64,000 nt of DNA from Bradyrhizobium nivariense (GCF_029846715.1 NZ_JARVWW010000006.1:230198-294197), one strand, 5' to 3'; shown: positions 25,173 to 32,835, counted from the stretch's first letter. Notes: a model not told the origin generated them from the sequence alone. Made by a program: numbers and translations.

Positions 25173-25730
25173 CTATTTCTTTGCCTTCAGCATTTTTCTT
25201 CGCAAATGCCGCAGCTTCGCGCGAATGCCCTTCTCAGCAGCTCCCACGTCTTGAGGATCGCGGATAGTCTTCTTCGGTGGGAATGGCCAGAAATAGCGCA
25301 CCTTCATATCGAGCCGCAAATACTCCAAGAAAAGCGGTGCGCCGTTTTTGTAAAAGGCAATAATCCGATTCAGTCGCTCATATTTCTCGTCGATCAGTTG
25401 AGATCTGTTTTGAGATTGGTCTATCACCGAATTGGTAAAGGCGATGAGCCAGGCATAGTCGGCGTGCAGACTATCGAGATAGTTGTTCACGTCATCGCCG
25501 AACAGAAATCGGCACTCGGCCTTAGCCTCGAAGAGCATTCTAAAAGCGTCATCTGCCACTTCGCCTTCACGAAATACCGGACGTATAGCCGCTTCGACGA
25601 GTTCAAAAGCTTTGCGCCGCCGATCAAATAGATCGACAACGACTTTTTGGTGCGCTGTTACCCACTGGAGATAGGCAATGAGCGCCGCGATGCTGGCGAT
25701 CAGCACGAGTCCGAAATTGTCGAGAGTCAT
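25173..25730 (-). CDS. Membrane-anchored hypothetical protein (185 aa)
   Basis: One N-terminal transmembrane helix (FGLVLIASIAALIAYLQW) is followed by a long cytoplasmic helical domain starting KVVVDLFDRRRKAFELVEAAI. The pattern L-x-D-hydrophobic-F-D-R-R at the membrane exit recurs in small membrane proteins of mobile regions. The C-terminus is strongly basic (RAKLRHLRRKMLKAKK). It is the last of five genes on the minus strand, 25 nt after the HEPN/MltR-like gene. Function unknown; a toxin, effector or envelope role is possible. Confidence 0.7.
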   Translation of the reverse strand: MTLDNFGLVLIASIAALIAYLQWVTAHQKVVVDLFDRRRKAFELVEAAIRPVFREGEVADDAFRMLFEAKAECRFLFGDDVNNYLDSLHADYAWLIAFTNSVIDQSQNRSQLIDEKYERLNRIIAFYKNGAPLFLEYLRLDMKVRYFWPFPPKKTIRDPQDVGAAEKGIRAKLRHLRRKMLKAKK

Positions 25731-25755
25731 ATTTCACCCCAAGTCCGGTGAAGCA

Positions 25756-26259
25756 CTATTCATCGTCCTCGGTTATTGATGGCTCTTCCTGGAGCGCCTT
25801 AGCGAACATGAGCGCGTCGATTTTTTGCCTGATGAGATTTACGCAGCCGATAGCTCGCCTACGAAAAACCTCTTCGTTACCGAGTTCACTCCTCCAATTC
25901 GAGAGCTTGCGGCATTCATGGTCGATATGATGACTTTCGAAGAAGACGTAGCGGGTCGTGTGTGCGAACTTGTTGCGAATGCTTTTTATGACCTGAAGGT
26001 CGTCACGTGCAGATTGGTCTATCAGTTCGAACATGAAGGCAATTTCGATTTTGGCTGAGAAGCCATGAAGTGGCCCCATGGCACCAAAGATGTCCTTCGC
26101 CGTCCTGTTCTCCAGCGGGCGTCCAGCCGAGAGCAATAGCTTCTCAAGTTCGTCTTCAATGAGCCCTGCCGTGACAAGCACACTTCCTGCCTGACTTTGG
26201 CGATGGAGGATGCGAAGCAGGTCTTCCTGCGTTAGAGGAGCGACAGGAAGCTTCGTCAT
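25756..26259 (-). CDS. MltR-like/HEPN-fold protein (167 aa)
   Basis: Start at ATG 26259 (MTKLPVAPLTQED). LLRILHRQSQAGSVLVTAGLIEDELEKLLL, FGAMGPLHGFSAKIEIAFMFELI and IKSIRNKFAHTTRYV match the layout of the mannitol-repressor-like MltR family. That family is related to HEPN, and RNKFAH fits the R-x4-H pattern of HEPN nucleases. No mannitol genes are nearby. In an island this suggests an RNA-targeting toxin or a defence component, which is not proven. Confidence 0.7.
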   Translation of the reverse strand: MTKLPVAPLTQEDLLRILHRQSQAGSVLVTAGLIEDELEKLLLSAGRPLENRTAKDIFGAMGPLHGFSAKIEIAFMFELIDQSARDDLQVIKSIRNKFAHTTRYVFFESHHIDHECRKLSNWRSELGNEEVFRRRAIGCVNLIRQKIDALMFAKALQEEPSITEDDE

Positions 26260-26293
26260 CGATGGCCCCCCATGCAAACATGCACCGCGAATT

Positions 26294-26566
26294 TCATCTT
26301 ACGACCTCAACTCTTAGCGGAACTCGATCGCGGATGTCGATCGCGCCATCGATTTTAATAGGTCCGTCATTGCGTACGCGTACAGGTGCATCATCGTCGA
26401 CGCGCACCGACCCCCGAACTCGCAAGTACCCGCTGTCCACGACGACCTTCGGTGTGCCTAGGGCGATGTATAAAACGCCCAGCATCGTGACGATATTTGC
26501 CACGCAGGACGCACCGAGCATCCATGCAAGCGGTGAGATATTCCGAACCCATGGCTTGAACGGCAT
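26294..26566 (-). CDS. Small membrane protein with beta-repeat tail (90 aa)
   Basis: ATG at 26566 (MPFKPWVRNISPLAWMLGAS). One transmembrane helix (NIVTMLGVLYIALG) is followed by alternating V-R-V/D repeats (YLRVRGSVRVDDDAPVRVRN), a short beta-rich segment. Function unknown. Lies between two other minus-strand membrane or HEPN genes. Confidence 0.6.
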   Translation of the reverse strand: MPFKPWVRNISPLAWMLGASCVANIVTMLGVLYIALGTPKVVVDSGYLRVRGSVRVDDDAPVRVRNDGPIKIDGAIDIRDRVPLRVEVVR

Positions 26567-26742
26567 GGTTACCCCCGCGTATTCTCCCGCAACCAAAGGG
26601 CGAGCGCAAGCTATGGGCGTAGCACCAAGCGGTGGGTTAACACCAATCAACCTTTGACCCGCCGCGACTCAGGTGCCGCCTTCGCAATGTGGAGGCGAAC
26701 GCCTCGTGCTCAACCCGTTACCGTCTGACGTCCTCCGGCTGC

Positions 26743-27318
26743 TTACTTGCAGCCCGGCGGCTGGGCAACAAGTGTCCATGACGGGGGGCACGGTTCGGCA
26801 GCCAACGGCGGCAAAATCCGCCGAGCAATGACAAAGGTTTTTATATTGTCTTGCTGCTCAGCAACCCGAACCCGAACGTCAAATCGCAATTCAAGCCCGG
26901 GCACAAACCTGTCGTCCTTTCCATCAGTCGCTCCAAACAAGCGAGCTTTCAAGCTGCCTACGCCCTTCGGTGCCACCGTACCCATCGAAGCCAGGCTCAA
27001 GGACGTTTTCAGGCTATCGGCGCTTTGCTGTGCCGATGAAAGATAGAGCTCGCCGGCTTCGAAGGAGTGTTCAGCCGTTATGTCTAAGGGGGCCAAGTTG
27101 ACCTCACCACGATTGGCTATTGAGATCGTCAACATGGCGCTGGTCGCCCCGTCGGGGCGCACTTGCACATCAATTGCCGGCAGCTTGTCCGCCAGCTCCC
27201 GCTCGTCTCTCGCCGCGGAAAGATCGTATGAGCGCTTTGAGTACACCAGGCTTGCAGCCGAGATGCCGATCGCGATCATAGAGAAGACTGTGGCGGCTTG
27301 CGGAAACCTCCAAGCCAT
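26743..27318 (-). CDS. Membrane-anchored hypothetical protein (191 aa)
   Basis: N-terminal helix VFSMIAIGISAASLVYSKRSYDLS, then ELADKLPAIDVQVRPDGATSAMLTISIANRG, which resembles a beta-sandwich facing one side of the membrane. The C-terminus has two cysteines (EPCPP, PPGCK). ATG directly abuts the stop of the ribbon-helix-helix gene (TAGATG). No recognised family. Confidence 0.65.
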   Translation of the reverse strand: MAWRFPQAATVFSMIAIGISAASLVYSKRSYDLSAARDERELADKLPAIDVQVRPDGATSAMLTISIANRGEVNLAPLDITAEHSFEAGELYLSSAQQSADSLKTSLSLASMGTVAPKGVGSLKARLFGATDGKDDRFVPGLELRFDVRVRVAEQQDNIKTFVIARRILPPLAAEPCPPSWTLVAQPPGCK

Positions 27319-27525
27319 CTATTTGCCCTTCGCCTTCAGCCCAATCTCGACCAGGCGGCGGATGGCCTCAGGACGCGTGAGGCCAGGCTCCTTCTGCTTC
27401 GCAATCCAGGCGTCAATGCCGGCCAGCTGATCGGGGATAACCCGCAGGTGTATGGATTCCGCGCCTGTCGGAGGACGTCCCCTTGATTTTCCGGTACGTG
27501 ATATTGATTTGCTCATGAATTTCAT
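27319..27525 (-). CDS. Ribbon-helix-helix-like DNA-binding protein (68 aa)
   Basis: MKFMSKSISRTGKSRGRPPTGAES is followed by IHLRVIPDQLAGIDAWIAKQ and LTRPEAIRRLVEIGLKAKGK, the strand-helix-helix order of antitoxin/CopG-like repressors. ATG 27516 is an alternative start. A perfect 11-bp inverted repeat brackets its start codon, consistent with autorepression. It heads the five-gene minus-strand unit. Confidence 0.75.
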   Translation of the reverse strand: MKFMSKSISRTGKSRGRPPTGAESIHLRVIPDQLAGIDAWIAKQKEPGLTRPEAIRRLVEIGLKAKGK

Positions 27526-27536
27526 GTACCGGAAAA
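27487..27536. promoter_or_regulatory. Perfect inverted repeat around the ribbon-helix-helix start (candidate operator)
   Basis: Arms TTTTCCGGTAC (27487-27497) and GTACCGGAAAA (27526-27536) are exact reverse complements separated by 28 nt. One arm lies just upstream of the ATG and the other within the first codons. This geometry suits a dimeric or tetrameric RHH repressor controlling its own operon. Confidence 0.6.
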
Positions 27537-27538
27537 GC

Positions 27539-27574
27539 GAGCCGAGCGGAAGGTGACGCTTCCGGACTCGGCTC
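27539..27574. other. Strong hairpin in the divergent promoter region
   Basis: Arms GAGCCGAG and CTCGGCTC with an inner pairing GGAAG/CTTCC close on GTGACG. There is no T-run, so it is not an ordinary terminator. It lies between the RHH gene (minus) and the 27605 gene (plus), and could be an RNA leader structure or a binding site. Confidence 0.5.
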
Positions 27575-27604
27575 TAACCCCAACCACGAAGGGCACTTAT
27601 CAAC

Positions 27605-27898
27605 ATGATCGAAGCTGACAGCGTGCATAGCACGCCACGGGCGAACTCGCCCATAGAACGGCACGCGGACTCCGCTGGTGAGCTTTACCGTCGCACCGAC
27701 ATTTCCCCCGAGCAGTTCTTCCAGGCGCTGGGGCGACTCCGCAGCGAGGCTGAGGACGAGATCGAACGGCTGCTGGCCTTCCTCGATCGCACCGAGCCGG
27801 ATCCTGACCTCGAGCCGGAGGAATCCGGCATCGGCGACCTTGACGGCCTGTTGGAGCAAGTCGGGACCCAGAGCTGGCAACCCGGAGCGATGGCATGA
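27605..27898 (+). CDS. Acidic hypothetical protein (97 aa)
   Basis: MIEADSVHSTPRANSPIERH, then ISPEQFFQALGRLRSEAEDEIERLLAFLDRTE and an acidic tail with DPDLEPEESGIGDLDGLLEQ. No known domain. The stop overlaps the next ATG by 4 nt (ATGA), giving a three-gene plus-strand unit up to 28695. Confidence 0.6.
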   Translation: MIEADSVHSTPRANSPIERHADSAGELYRRTDISPEQFFQALGRLRSEAEDEIERLLAFLDRTEPDPDLEPEESGIGDLDGLLEQVGTQSWQPGAMA

Positions 27899-28263
27899 GC
27901 AACGTCCTCACGTTCCCCAGCGCCCGGCCCGCATCGAACATCCGCGAGCTGCACAATCCGTCATTCGATGACGACCGGGCGGCGCGGTGGCGGTCGCCAG
28001 GCTATAAATCCTCCGGCCGCCCGAACATGCACACCTTCGTGTTCCGGAGCTATGGCCTGATCGTGGGTGCGTCCGAGGCCGACCTGGTCCGCGATGTCCG
28101 GCTCGACCTCGCCAAGGCCCAGACGAAGCTCAAAACCATCCAGCAGCAGCTACAGCGCGACCGGGAGCATGCCGCCGCCCGGGCGGATCTCTTGACCAAC
28201 GCTGAGACCAAGCTGCGCGCCGCGATCGCCGCGGTGCAGGCCAGCCGATCGGCGGAGGCCTGA
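27895..28263 (+). CDS. Hypothetical protein with helical C-terminus (122 aa)
   Basis: N-terminal MSNVLTFPSARPASNIREL, then LVRDVRLDLAKAQTKLKTIQ and a heptad-like helix (QQQLQRDREHAAARADLL). Probably a coiled coil. Overlaps the preceding gene and sits 3 nt before the next. Confidence 0.6.
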   Translation: MSNVLTFPSARPASNIRELHNPSFDDDRAARWRSPGYKSSGRPNMHTFVFRSYGLIVGASEADLVRDVRLDLAKAQTKLKTIQQQLQRDREHAAARADLLTNAETKLRAAIAAVQASRSAEA

Positions 28264-28266
28264 GCC

Positions 28267-28695
28267 ATGACAAAAGCAAAGCAGAAGCTCAGCCGGCAGC
28301 GTGCCGTCATCACCCGCCGGCGCAACGCCGCCAGACGCAAGCGCAGGGAAAGCCCCATCGGTCGACTGAGCACGGACGGCGCCAGCAGCCCACGCAACAT
28401 CAACAGGCGCCTACAATGGCTCGCTGTCGAGTGGATGCTCGATGCGCCGCCAAAGGTCGTCCGATCCCCATCGGAAGCTCTGGTTGGGTACTGTACTCGC
28501 CACGGTATTAGCTTCGACTGGATGCTCGAGGGCTGTCTCAAGGGCCTCAAACGGATGATGGATGCTCGGCGCGGGCGAGCGGCGGCTGTACCGAGCACCG
28601 CGGCTATGGTGGCCAAGTACGCGCAGCTCTCGCCCGAGGATCAGGCGATCGTGACGGCCGAGATAACGCGCATCATGGCGGAGCGGGATCAATGA
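28267..28695 (+). CDS. Hypothetical protein (142 aa)
   Basis: Very basic N-terminus (MTKAKQKLSRQRAVITRRRNAARRKRR), then RRLQWLAVEWMLDAPPKVV and SFDWMLEGCLKGLKRMMDARR. The C-terminal part has LSPEDQAIVTAEITRIMAERDQ. Basic composition suggests nucleic acid binding. No family recognised. Confidence 0.6.
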   Translation: MTKAKQKLSRQRAVITRRRNAARRKRRESPIGRLSTDGASSPRNINRRLQWLAVEWMLDAPPKVVRSPSEALVGYCTRHGISFDWMLEGCLKGLKRMMDARRGRAAAVPSTAAMVAKYAQLSPEDQAIVTAEITRIMAERDQ

Positions 28696-28819
28696 AGGGC
28701 CGGCGCCGACCGATCAGGAAAGGTGACAGTCAGCGGCTGAAGACTCACGTTGCCCAACTAGCGTGTTGAAGCACTTACGGCGCGGGACTGAAGAGCCTCT
28801 GCGCCGTAATATTTCTGCG

Positions 28820-29431
28820 TCAACAATGGCCCTGATAATCCGGCATGCTGATATGCCAAACAACCGGATCGACGTCATGAAGATCCAGCGGAAGGGAGCC
28901 AACGGAGCGGACTTTTTGCCAGCCGCAGCGGCGTCCTGATTGCTTATCTCCAATGCTATCGATAAGGGCATCTCTGTAAGGAATAGGACCGCCAAATACC
29001 AAATAAGGAACGGTTCGGAGCGCTCTGTCGTCCTGAACTCGGTTGAACACACGATATTCCAGTTCGTATTTCAATGTTTCGCTGGTCCTCGACTTGATGT
29101 AGGTGATTGACAATACGACGCTGTCGATATCGCTCACATCGTTGTGCTGACCGTCGAATAATCTGAATGGCACGTCCGCTGGCGCCATAATATATCTCGA
29201 AATCTCAACGAGGGGCTGACCAGGCTTTGTCGGAAGTGTAAAGCGCTTATCAAGGAAGAAGGTGGCGTCGTTGCACGTCGTAAGTCCGTTATTCCAGCAA
29301 TTGGGATTCCAAATCGCTGTTGGTTTAAGATTTCCAAATTTTCGGTGAGCCTTAGCGCCGGCTGCGGCGGGCCAAAGAAGAGCAAAAAGAATCAACGCTG
29401 ATATGATCAGGCTGGGTCGTTCGCGATTCAT
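28820..29431 (-). CDS. Secreted hypothetical protein (203 aa)
   Basis: Signal peptide SLIISALILFALLWPAAAGA-KA. The mature part has four to five cysteines (NPNCWNNGLTTCNDAT, RRCGWQ, QGHC), Trp and Tyr-rich strands, and VVWHISMPDYQGHC at the end. Likely a disulfide-stabilised periplasmic or extracellular protein. Function unknown. Confidence 0.7.
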   Translation of the reverse strand: MNRERPSLIISALILFALLWPAAAGAKAHRKFGNLKPTAIWNPNCWNNGLTTCNDATFFLDKRFTLPTKPGQPLVEISRYIMAPADVPFRLFDGQHNDVSDIDSVVLSITYIKSRTSETLKYELEYRVFNRVQDDRALRTVPYLVFGGPIPYRDALIDSIGDKQSGRRCGWQKVRSVGSLPLDLHDVDPVVWHISMPDYQGHC

Positions 29432-29468
29432 GAGTATGACTTTCCAGTAGGTTCTGCACGCAATGCAA

Positions 29469-29714
29469 TTATTTGGTCGGTGCGCGCGTGCCGACGGCGC
29501 CCGTGTACGGGTTCACATTGCCGGTGGTGCTGTAGTTGTCGCGCTGGGTCCCGTTCGGGTTAGTCGCGACGTAGGGCGCCACATAGGTGCCGTTGCCGCG
29601 CGTGTAGCCCGACGAGGTGTGCGTGCTCGAATTTGATCCGGTGCCGGTCTGGTATTGCGCCTGGGCAGCGGTTGCTGCGAGTGCGAACGCAAAGGCGAAA
29701 GCAAAGGTCTTCAT
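29469..29714 (-). CDS. Small secreted hypothetical protein (81 aa)
   Basis: Start at ATG 29714, with GGGAGGGATTTGGA upstream. Signal peptide MKTFAFAFAFALAATAAQA-Q. The mature part is Gly/Asn/Thr-rich (GYTRGNGTYVAPYVATNPNG, GNVNPYTGAVGTRAPTK), a composition typical of small Bradyrhizobium secreted proteins. Function unknown. Confidence 0.75.
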   Translation of the reverse strand: MKTFAFAFAFALAATAAQAQYQTGTGSNSSTHTSSGYTRGNGTYVAPYVATNPNGTQRDNYSTTGNVNPYTGAVGTRAPTK

Positions 29715-29906
29715 TCCAAATCCCTCCCCAAATGGTTTTATCAAACGATGCATGCAACCACGGGCCCGCGGCCAGGTCGAGTCCGACCAAGGGATTAAGG
29801 GGCCCATCGGTTCACGCTGGCGGGCCGATGTGTTAGGTCCTCCGGCGCGCCGCGCCGATTGCGCGTAACGTTGCGGCGCCGGCCCGCAGAACTGGGGAGA
29901 GACTTA

Positions 29907-30114
29907 ATGATGAGGCTCAAGTTCGACCCCTTTGACGCCCGCAGCCAAGTCCGTTGGTTCAATTCGGACCAACGCAGTCGGTCGCAACGGCGGAGGAATC
30001 GACGTCTCTTTGTTTGGTGGCAAATATCGAACAGAGGTGAAGTCTAAGGACGAATGCCGAGGGTTCATTCTCGGAGTACAGGCTGTTCTGAACCACATGA
30101 CGCGTGGTGAATGA
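29907..30114 (+). pseudogene. Small hypothetical gene with probable frameshift
   Basis: ATG 29907 follows GGGGAGAGACTTA, a strong ribosome site, and starts MMRLKFDPFDARSQV. Around 29945 the coding character switches to another frame, which reads VGSIRTNAVGRNGGGIDVSL, FGGKYRTEVKSKDECRG and GVQAVLNHMTRGE. That second part has only a TTG start of its own at 29932. A one-base indel near 29940-29950 best explains both. Confidence 0.5.
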
Positions 30115-30140
30115 CAGGGCCGCCTCAGTGGCACCCCCCT

Positions 30141-30431
30141 TCACTGATCCCTCTTCAGCTTGCGCCGGCCCCAGTGCGGCTCTTTGCCCTTCGGATTGAG
30201 CTCCGGAACGTAATGTCGGTTCAGCGCCCGCATGATGCCGATCCGGGCAAACATGGTCGGGCCGCCGCTTTCCGCGACTAGGATTAGCGCTTGCATCGCG
30301 GCTTGCCATTCCGGCGCGCTGTGCTCTTTCTTCGGCAGCGCAGCGATGTACCCGCCGGCATCGAGCAGCGTCACCAGTTCGCGGCCGTCGGGCAGCGGTA
30401 TGGGCTCGTCGAACGAGCGGGACCAGGTCAT
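30141..30431 (-). CDS. Hypothetical protein (96 aa)
   Basis: MTWSRSFDEPIPLPDGRELVTL, DAGGYIAALPKKEHSAPEWQAAMQAL and RIGIMRALNRHYVPELNP. This looks like a conserved Bradyrhizobium mobile-region protein, but I do not know a function. ATG overlaps the stop of the upstream 74-aa gene by 4 nt. Confidence 0.7.
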   Translation of the reverse strand: MTWSRSFDEPIPLPDGRELVTLLDAGGYIAALPKKEHSAPEWQAAMQALILVAESGGPTMFARIGIMRALNRHYVPELNPKGKEPHWGRRKLKRDQ

Positions 30432-30652
30432 TTCTTCCAGACTGGCGCGCCTGTCCGGGCTCGCTCGCTACGGGCGATCGCCTTGGCGATCTCTTCCGCC
30501 TGCTCCTTGCTCGGGTGACCGGTTATCGAGCGCCTGCCAAGGTTTTCATCGAACTGCACAAAGGTCGAGACGCGAATCTCATATCGATGGTTGAGGCCGT
30601 CGTCGTCGGTGCAGATCAACCGGACGTGGGTATAGGGTTTTGGATCGGGCAT
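30428..30652 (-). CDS. Hypothetical protein (74 aa)
   Basis: MPDPKPYTHVRLICTDDDGL, then RYEIRVSTFVQFDENLGRRS and EQAEEIAKAIARSERARTG. Strand-rich first half and helical second half. Translationally coupled to the next gene (ATGA). Function unknown. Confidence 0.6.
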   Translation of the reverse strand: MPDPKPYTHVRLICTDDDGLNHRYEIRVSTFVQFDENLGRRSITGHPSKEQAEEIAKAIARSERARTGAPVWKK

Positions 30653-31556
30653 GCCGCTATCGGAATGCGGCCGGGGCCAGAGTCAAATTATCAATCCCTT
30701 GGGCACCGGAGCGCGCGCGAACTACAGCCCGTCGTGGGTGTGACAGGCGCCAGTTCACGCTGGCGGGCCCGCTCGGCACCATCGAAAAGAAGGCCCCAGC
30801 CGGGGGGCTCCCGCTAGGGCCGCAGTTTCCCGGCACAACCGTTTGGATAGAAGTGCCAGCTCTTCAAGACTGAACATCACCAATCCGGCCACCGCACGGC
30901 AACAGTTTGCCGAAAATAATCTAAGCTATGGCGCTCAGGCCAATGTGTGATCCTCCGCGACTCAGCAGCCGCACAAGGGTGCCGCTGCGGGCCGCGCCAG
31001 CCAGCCGCGCGCCAGTGAGAGCGACCATTCGAGCAGCCGGCCGTTATTTGGTCGTAGCCGGCAGAAAGCTGCCTCGCCTCCCACAAGGAGCCTCCGGTTC
31101 GCGCTGGCGGGCCTGTTCGATCTAGGAACCGTCTAACCCACGGAGAGTTGGACCACAGCCTCGGGCTTCGTTTCGCGTATAGGCCGGAGGCACTTAGGGA
31201 AGGTAATCTGCGGGCTCAGGTCTCTCCCTCCTGAGGCCGCGTTTTACGGAGTAAGGCCGTCTCAGTGAGCGGCCTCTTTCTGTGCGCCGGTTCACGCTGG
31301 CGGGCTTTCATGCTACGGCGGCCTGAAGCGACTGGTGCCCGCCGGTCTACAATCTCAGTCCAACTCCCGCCGGCTCACCAGGTCGGCGGGTTTTCTTTGG
31401 ACATTGGGAAATTTACCGTCGCGTCGGTTCACGCTGGCAGGTCTGTTCTAGCTTCGTTTTGCACCGAACATGTCGCGAACGCGAGTGTTCCGCCAGAAGA
31501 ACACTCCTTGATCTAGCTCAATAGAACCCGCCTGGTTCCGCGCCGACCCTCGCGGC
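30653..31556. other. Gene-poor, repeat-rich stretch
   Basis: About 900 bases with only overlapping, featureless open frames. It holds four of the six interspersed 18-bp repeats, one partner of an approximately 80-bp direct duplication (30690-30772, matched by 31709-31790), and one of three related CCGYCTCAGTG elements (30119, 31258, 32102). Promoters could not be assigned. Confidence 0.6.
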
Positions 31557-31700
31557 ATGAAGAGGCCCGAACAACCGGCCCCGAAGGAGAACGGGCGGCC
31601 CTCGAAGCCGTCGCGCATAGAGGAGGCTCGACGCCTCATCGAGGAGTACGTGGCCGACCTGCGCGAGATCATTAAGAAGCTCCGCGGCCGCCTGAATTGA
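31557..31700 (+). CDS. Small helical hypothetical protein (47 aa)
   Basis: ATG 31557. The translation starts MKRPEQPAPKENGRPSKPSR and continues IEEARRLIEEYVADLREIIKK with a basic end. It has the coding bias and helix pattern of a short protein I recall from Bradyrhizobium genomes (R/K-rich, EYxxxLREIIKKL). It is antisense to a longer open frame that lacks these features. Confidence 0.55.
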   Translation: MKRPEQPAPKENGRPSKPSRIEEARRLIEEYVADLREIIKKLRGRLN

Positions 31701-31899
31701 GTGAAATTGTCGATCCCTAGTCGCTCGGACCGCGCGCGAGCTACAGCCCGTCGTGGGTGTGGACAGGCGCCGGTTCACGCTAGGCGGCCCTAATCTCCGT
31801 TATCAGAATGTTTGGGGGCGCCTAAGTTCGTTCCGCCGTTGGAACTGAACGTAGGTTTTCTGATTTTGGAGTCGTTATTAACCGCCCGAGGAAAGCGCC

Positions 31900-32199
31900 A
31901 TGACGGAGCGCCGCAGGGTGAAGCAGACCCACTCTCTTGAGGAACGATTGGCCGAACTGGCAACAAAGTACAAAGAGCAGGCCAGCGCATTACCGGCAGG
32001 CGCAGAACGCGAGGCCCTTCTTAGAAAAGCACGGCTAGCCAACACTGGCGCGCATATCAGCGATTGGCTGATCTCTCCCGGCCCTGCAATCTCCGAAGTA
32101 GGCCGCCTCAGTGGGCGAGTTTCTTTCATTCACGCGGGCACGCTGCACCGTAGCATTACGGGCATAGAGTTGGATGCGGGCTGCTCGTCGCGGGTGTAA
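31900..32199 (+). CDS. Small hypothetical protein, possibly extended past its usual end (99 aa)
   Basis: GAGGAAAGCGCC precedes the ATG. The first 60 residues (MTERRRVKQTHSLEERLAEL, ALPAGAEREALLRKARLANTG, ISDWLISPG) resemble a common Bradyrhizobium small protein that ends soon after the WLxSPG motif. Here the frame continues for about 35 residues of unrelated sequence, suggesting loss of the normal stop. One CCGCCTCAGTG element lies in that extension. Confidence 0.6.
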   Translation: MTERRRVKQTHSLEERLAELATKYKEQASALPAGAEREALLRKARLANTGAHISDWLISPGPAISEVGRLSGRVSFIHAGTLHRSITGIELDAGCSSRV

Positions 32200-32209
32200 T
32201 ACACCAGGC

Positions 32210-32377
32210 ATGGTGGAAACATTCGACGACCGATCGCAGCTGCCATTCCAGCTGCTTGCGAAGGTGGAGCAATGCCGAAGGCTCGCACGCCAAATCACTG
32301 ATCAGGGTACGGCTCAACGCCTTCTTGATCTCGCAAACGAATACGTGCAGCAAATCAAGAATACTAAGGGCAACTGA
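32210..32377 (+). CDS. Small helical hypothetical protein (55 aa)
   Basis: ATG 32210. MVETFDDRSQLPFQLLAKVEQ, then CRRLARQITDQGTAQRLLDLAN and EYVQQIKNTKGN. This is a repeatedly seen Bradyrhizobium small protein type (helix with RRLA...LLDLA...EY). Function unknown. Confidence 0.6.
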   Translation: MVETFDDRSQLPFQLLAKVEQCRRLARQITDQGTAQRLLDLANEYVQQIKNTKGN

Positions 32378-32466
32378 GGCCACCTGAGTTGGCGCCGCCC
32401 TCTCATACTGGCATGTGACAGGAACGACTCTCCACGCGAGAGGTTCAGAGATTGGTCTGTGGCGCG

Positions 32467-32652
32467 ATGCCTGGATCCGTCCAGGTCCGCACCATCCACC
32501 CGGGACGGCCCATTGTCCGACGCGCGTTTGGCGATGGGCCGATCTCTGTTACGCCCATGGTCGTCGACGCCAAGCCGAAGGCGAATAGCGCGCTGCCTTT
32601 GAATCGGTCGAACTCCGGCAGCTACCGACTTGGGGAGGGCGTTCTACTCTAG
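32467..32652 (+). CDS. Possible small hypothetical protein (61 aa)
   Basis: MPGSVQVRTIHPGRPIVRRAF, then SVTPMVVDAKPKANSALPLN. It converges on the zinc-ribbon gene, overlapping it by 9 nt. No ribosome site stands out and there is no recognised family, so it is weakly supported. Confidence 0.3.
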   Translation: MPGSVQVRTIHPGRPIVRRAFGDGPISVTPMVVDAKPKANSALPLNRSNSGSYRLGEGVLL

Positions 32653-32835
32653 CGGCTTGCCGTCTTTCCCTACATCGCGTCCGATCTCGTGTCCGCACTT
32701 GCCGCATTGAAAGGTCTGGGCTTCGTGATCCCACACCTTGTCCAAGTGAGGTCCTCGTCGGGTCAGGCTCATTCGGCTGCCACAGGCCGGGCACACCAAA
32801 GTGTCGTCTGCGCCGTGGCTTCTTTTTGGAACCAT
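32644..32835 (-). CDS. Small zinc-ribbon-like protein (63 aa)
   Basis: MVPKRSHGADDTLVCPACGSRM and FQCGKCGHEIGRD contain two CxxC pairs (CPAC, CGKC), spaced as in a zinc ribbon. The stretch TRRGPHLDKVWDHEAQTFQC is a small-protein pattern common in Bradyrhizobium. Probably binds zinc; the function is unknown. Confidence 0.65.
   Translation of the reverse strand: MVPKRSHGADDTLVCPACGSRMSLTRRGPHLDKVWDHEAQTFQCGKCGHEIGRDVGKDGKPLE

Larger units (their letters stand above)
29808..31790. repeat. Six dispersed copies of CGGTTCACGCTGGCGGGC
   Basis: Copies lie at 29808-29825, 30748-30769 (CAGTTCACG variant), 31094-31113 (GTTCGCG variant), 31285-31305, 31425-31442 (GGCAGG variant) and 31768-31790 (GCTAGGCGG variant). 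Most can fold as a short hairpin CGCCRG-TTCACG-CTGGCG. All are on the same strand within 2 kb and none lies inside a convincing gene. Confidence 0.75.

Noticed and set aside
30877..31516. Several 65-85 codon frames in the repeat-rich stretch
   Set aside because: They overlap each other and the interspersed repeats and have no coding features, so they are treated as background.
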